Source: JAJFKX01 sp965230265 (GTDB lineage: Bacteria > Pseudomonadota > Gammaproteobacteria > Xanthomonadales > Wenzhouxiangellaceae). Taken from it: 64,000 bases of DNA. The notes under the pieces are model-generated. The model had not been told where the DNA came from, did no database searches, and saw only the letters and a program-made list of their open reading frames with translations. Position 1 is the stretch's first letter. Every line of letters begins with the position of its first letter. Positions 61,845-64,000 of this stretch are shown piece after piece. A program made the translations under genes and the position numbers. The stretch spans positions 1,302,001-1,366,000 of the forward strand of contig OZ245999.1 of assembly GCA_965230265.1 (NCBI GenBank), in the 5' to 3' direction.

Positions 61845-63226
61845 CCCGGTGTCTTGTTTGATATCGGCTTGTTTTTCCAGCGCCAGTAATCGAGCACTAA
61901 AACAGCAGCTATGACACTGTATTCCAGTAATGTAACGGGCAAGGGTAAGGTGAAAGGGTCTTTACTGTAGTTTTCCAGATTTAGCCAGGTAAGGTAGCTC
62001 AGTAATATTGCGATTGATGATACCCATGGCCACCAATATCGTTGTAATACAGCAAACGGTAATATCCACAGCATATACCAGGCATTAAATACAGGTGAAA
62101 CCAGCAGCAAGACACCAAATACCCACTCCGCTCGTGGTATTGGTTGTTGTACCGATGCAGATTGATTCAGTGAGCGTATCTGGTGAATATATCGCCACCA
62201 GTAGATCAGTAAAAACCCGGCGAATAACAAACCCAATAACACTCTTGCTTCAAATGGTGGTAACCAAAACAAAGCCAGCGCAAACAACGAGGGGTTAAAT
62301 TCCCAAGATTCAGCAAATATTTGCAATGCGGTGAGCTCTGAACCACTGTGCCATAAGAATGGGGCATATAAGGCCAAACCGGAAAATATAAAAACCAACC
62401 ATATTTTTAGTCGCTGCCCCATTAGCAAAAAAGGTATTAAAAACCAGGCAAAAACTTTAACGCCAGCAGCCAGTGCCAATAGCACAGCACCGCCAGTACG
62501 TCCTGCTAATTGCTTTTTCCCGCATAAACCGAATGCAGCCAGTAATAACAAACCAGCTCCCAGGCCATCAATGTGCGCAGTTAAAGCGATTTCTTTTATC
62601 ACCAGAGGTGACCAGGCATATAACAATACCGCACGCACCGGCGCATGTTTAAGCAAGCACCAAATCAGTAATAAATTGAATGCTGCGAGTAAAGCTTGCA
62701 GAGGCGTTATATCGGCTGGCTTGATCCAATAAGCCAATAAGAATACGTATTGATTGGTTGCACCGTAAACTGTGGGTATTTCCGGGTAATTAATATCGCC
62801 AACCAGTTGTTGAAACTTGGGTGGCAGCGTGTCATCAGAAAAATAATCTTCAGGTGGCTTGCCATAAGGAGTGCCGGTGGTGGCGAATTGAAAACCATCC
62901 CATAAGAATCGGTAATGATCGTCTTCGAGAACAGGCTGCCCAGCAACACCAATTAGGTGCAAAACCAAACTTGTCCATAATAAAAACCGGCGCTGTTGGT
63001 TATTGCAATAGATAAAACCCAGTATCCAGCCTGCAACAGCGATTGCCAAAGCCGTATAAAACCATTTAAGTGGTACCTCTGGAAAGTGCGTGGAAGCCCA
63101 GGACCAAGCACCGATACCAATGGCCAATAAAATAAAACCCAGCCAACGTCCTATTGCGGGAATGGCCTGCTGCCTGGGTGGAGTATTGTCTGTTTCATTG
63201 GTAGGAGATAGTGGTTCAGTATTCAT
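61841..63226 (-). CDS. GT-C-type membrane glycosyltransferase, probable mannosyltransferase-like
   Basis: Using the ATG at 63226 gives 461 residues; an ATG ten codons upstream (63256) is equally possible because neither has a clear ribosome site. About eleven to twelve membrane helices are visible. The first large loop has LEDDHYRFLWDG near residue 100, a D-D/E-x-Y-R-x-x-W-D-G motif typical of polyprenyl-phosphate-dependent GT-C enzymes. A role in cell-envelope or protein glycosylation is likely, but the acceptor is unknown. Confidence 0.75.
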   Translation of the reverse strand: MNTEPLSPTNETDNTPPRQQAIPAIGRWLGFILLAIGIGAWSWASTHFPEVPLKWFYTALAIAVAGWILGFIYCNNQQRRFLLWTSLVLHLIGVAGQPVLEDDHYRFLWDGFQFATTGTPYGKPPEDYFSDDTLPPKFQQLVGDINYPEIPTVYGATNQYVFLLAYWIKPADITPLQALLAAFNLLLIWCLLKHAPVRAVLLYAWSPLVIKEIALTAHIDGLGAGLLLLAAFGLCGKKQLAGRTGGAVLLALAAGVKVFAWFLIPFLLMGQRLKIWLVFIFSGLALYAPFLWHSGSELTALQIFAESWEFNPSLFALALFWLPPFEARVLLGLLFAGFLLIYWWRYIHQIRSLNQSASVQQPIPRAEWVFGVLLLVSPVFNAWYMLWILPFAVLQRYWWPWVSSIAILLSYLTWLNLENYSKDPFTLPLPVTLLEYSVIAAVLVLDYWRWKNKPISNKTPG

Positions 63227-63364
63227 CAAAATTACAATCGGGCTGTTGAACATCATGTTGCCATGATCGGGGCTAATGGGTCTAAGTGTAAGTTATTTCC
63301 AGTTTTCAGTGTCTACTGGGTGAATGTTTTTGAATACACAGGCAAAATGAAACCAGAGGCGGAT

Positions 63365-63760
63365 ATGATAGCAACAATATTTAACAAACCTTTAATAATC
63401 AGTGCGATGCTGGCAGCTTTATTATTTGGTGTCACCGCATTGATGCAATCAGGACAGGCTTATGCTTCAGGCGGAGCGTCGTCAAGCCCGGCACCCAGCC
63501 GCGGGTATGATGCGCCCAGGCAGACACCGGAACAGCGCCGCATTGATCGTTTATATGACCAGGGTCGCAAAGTATTCAGGCGAAAGGTTTCCTGCGATGA
63601 TGGTTGTCTGGTTGCTGATGATGTGATTAACAACAACAATGCGGCTGACTTTTTGCTTGCCATTCATAATCAGCCACGCTTCAAGGAAGCGCTGGAGGAT
63701 GAAGAGATTCAAGCAGTATCTGTTTATATGTTGCGCCGATACGATATCAAAATCGAGTAA
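63365..63760 (+). CDS. Small exported protein, unrecognised
   Basis: An ATG at 63365 preceded by AGAGGCGG gives 131 residues; the frame is open further upstream but with poor starts. A signal peptide (about 1-33, cleaved near AYASGG) leads to a Ser/Pro-rich linker and a charged helical domain with TPEQRRIDRLYDQGRKVFRRKVSCDDGC. The CDDGC pair is not a haem motif (no CxxCH). Function unknown. Confidence 0.65.
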   Translation: MIATIFNKPLIISAMLAALLFGVTALMQSGQAYASGGASSSPAPSRGYDAPRQTPEQRRIDRLYDQGRKVFRRKVSCDDGCLVADDVINNNNAADFLLAIHNQPRFKEALEDEEIQAVSVYMLRRYDIKIE

Positions 63761-63814
63761 TTAACAGTAATAAGATAAGCTGCGATGAGACCAGTGTCTT
63801 GCTGGTTATTGATC

Positions 63815-63843
63815 AAGGGAATCATTGGATGATTCCCTTTTTA
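63815..63843 (+). terminator. Rho-independent terminator
   Basis: A perfect 11-bp stem (63815-63825 and 63829-63839) with loop TGG ends in a T-run. It lies 54 bp after the small exported protein gene. Confidence 0.88.
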
Positions 63844-64000
63844 CATTCTGGTCAGCAGGTAACAAAAAAGCTTGATCAGCCTGAAGGGTGATTTTTAATC
63901 ATGAAACGCGGGGGTTGCGTTAAAGGGTATTCGTTTTTCTCACGCAGCCAAAGCCGTAAAGCCGAATTTGTATTGCGCCATAATGATTATTGACATTTGT

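Noticed and set aside
63901..63996. 31-codon frame near the right edge
   Set aside because: Short, no clear ribosome site, and no similarity I can recognise; it could be chance.
1..64000. tRNA, rRNA, CRISPR, insertion sequence or integrase
   Set aside because: Reading the intergenic regions and gene products on both strands gave no recognisable example; a dedicated tRNA/ncRNA search was not possible here.

Overview
The window looks like chromosome of a gammaproteobacterium, most likely a marine relative of the Pseudomonadales/Cellvibrionales. The evidence is the gene order efp - TRZ/ATZ hydrolase - ubiG - mupP-like, a SURF1 - CxxxC protein - ctaA - ctaB block beside a twin-transmembrane DUF2909 gene, and a 965-residue single-chain glycine dehydrogenase. 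Base composition looks moderate by eye, with an AT-rich patch near 11.0-12.2 kb. I see no rRNA, tRNA, CRISPR array, transposase or integrase. The species assignment is inference.

Layout. 1-5311 (+): end of efp, then a tight housekeeping run (deaminase-like hydrolase, ubiG, mupP-like, hslO, a degenerate squalene/phytoene-synthase-like protein, a GFA-fold zinc protein). 5484-9083 (+): an MCE/Mla-type lipid transport operon (STAS-permease, ATPase, MCE protein, PqiC-like lipoprotein). 9165-12035: an AraC regulator with two small genes, then a PutAbiC-like putative phage-defence gene in AT-rich DNA. 12226-22078 (-): eight same-strand genes for reductive pyrimidine catabolism, running from cytosine through uracil, dihydrouracil, N-carbamoyl-beta-alanine, beta-alanine and malonate semialdehyde to acetyl-CoA, with an NCS1 permease; the cytosine deaminase is of the yeast Fcy1 type. 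22332-30861: accessory and small membrane proteins, a GST, a PLC-like phosphoesterase, a rhomboid protease with a helical tail, an AGCS symporter, a DCC-family protein and rlmJ. 31301-35096: a short upstream ORF coupled to a large di-haem cytochrome, and a SufR-like regulator divergent from a small membrane protein. 35364-46133: a metallophosphoesterase lipoprotein, DUF1697, a secreted YciI-like protein, gcvP, the cytochrome oxidase assembly cluster and a large unrecognised secreted protein. 46152-56044: a FadD-like ligase, a GCS2-CBS fusion, an exported trio (lipoprotein, BNR-repeat protein, amidohydrolase), a patatin, a peroxiredoxin and a PHA-granule-associated protein.

The most interesting region is 56239-61844 (+): six co-directional genes encoding an OmpR-type response regulator, a coiled-coil protein, a membrane protein with an OmpA-like periplasmic end, a Rab/Ras-like small GTPase, a soluble hybrid histidine kinase and a stand-alone Hpt protein. 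It contains every part of a four-step phosphorelay plus a small-GTPase switch and an envelope-spanning partner. The coiled-coil protein and the membrane protein share an N-terminal motif (IEQxRELLF, then RLD at identical spacing), suggesting a common binding partner. I know of no described function for this combination.

The window ends with a GT-C-type membrane glycosyltransferase (-), a small exported protein (+) and a strong terminator.
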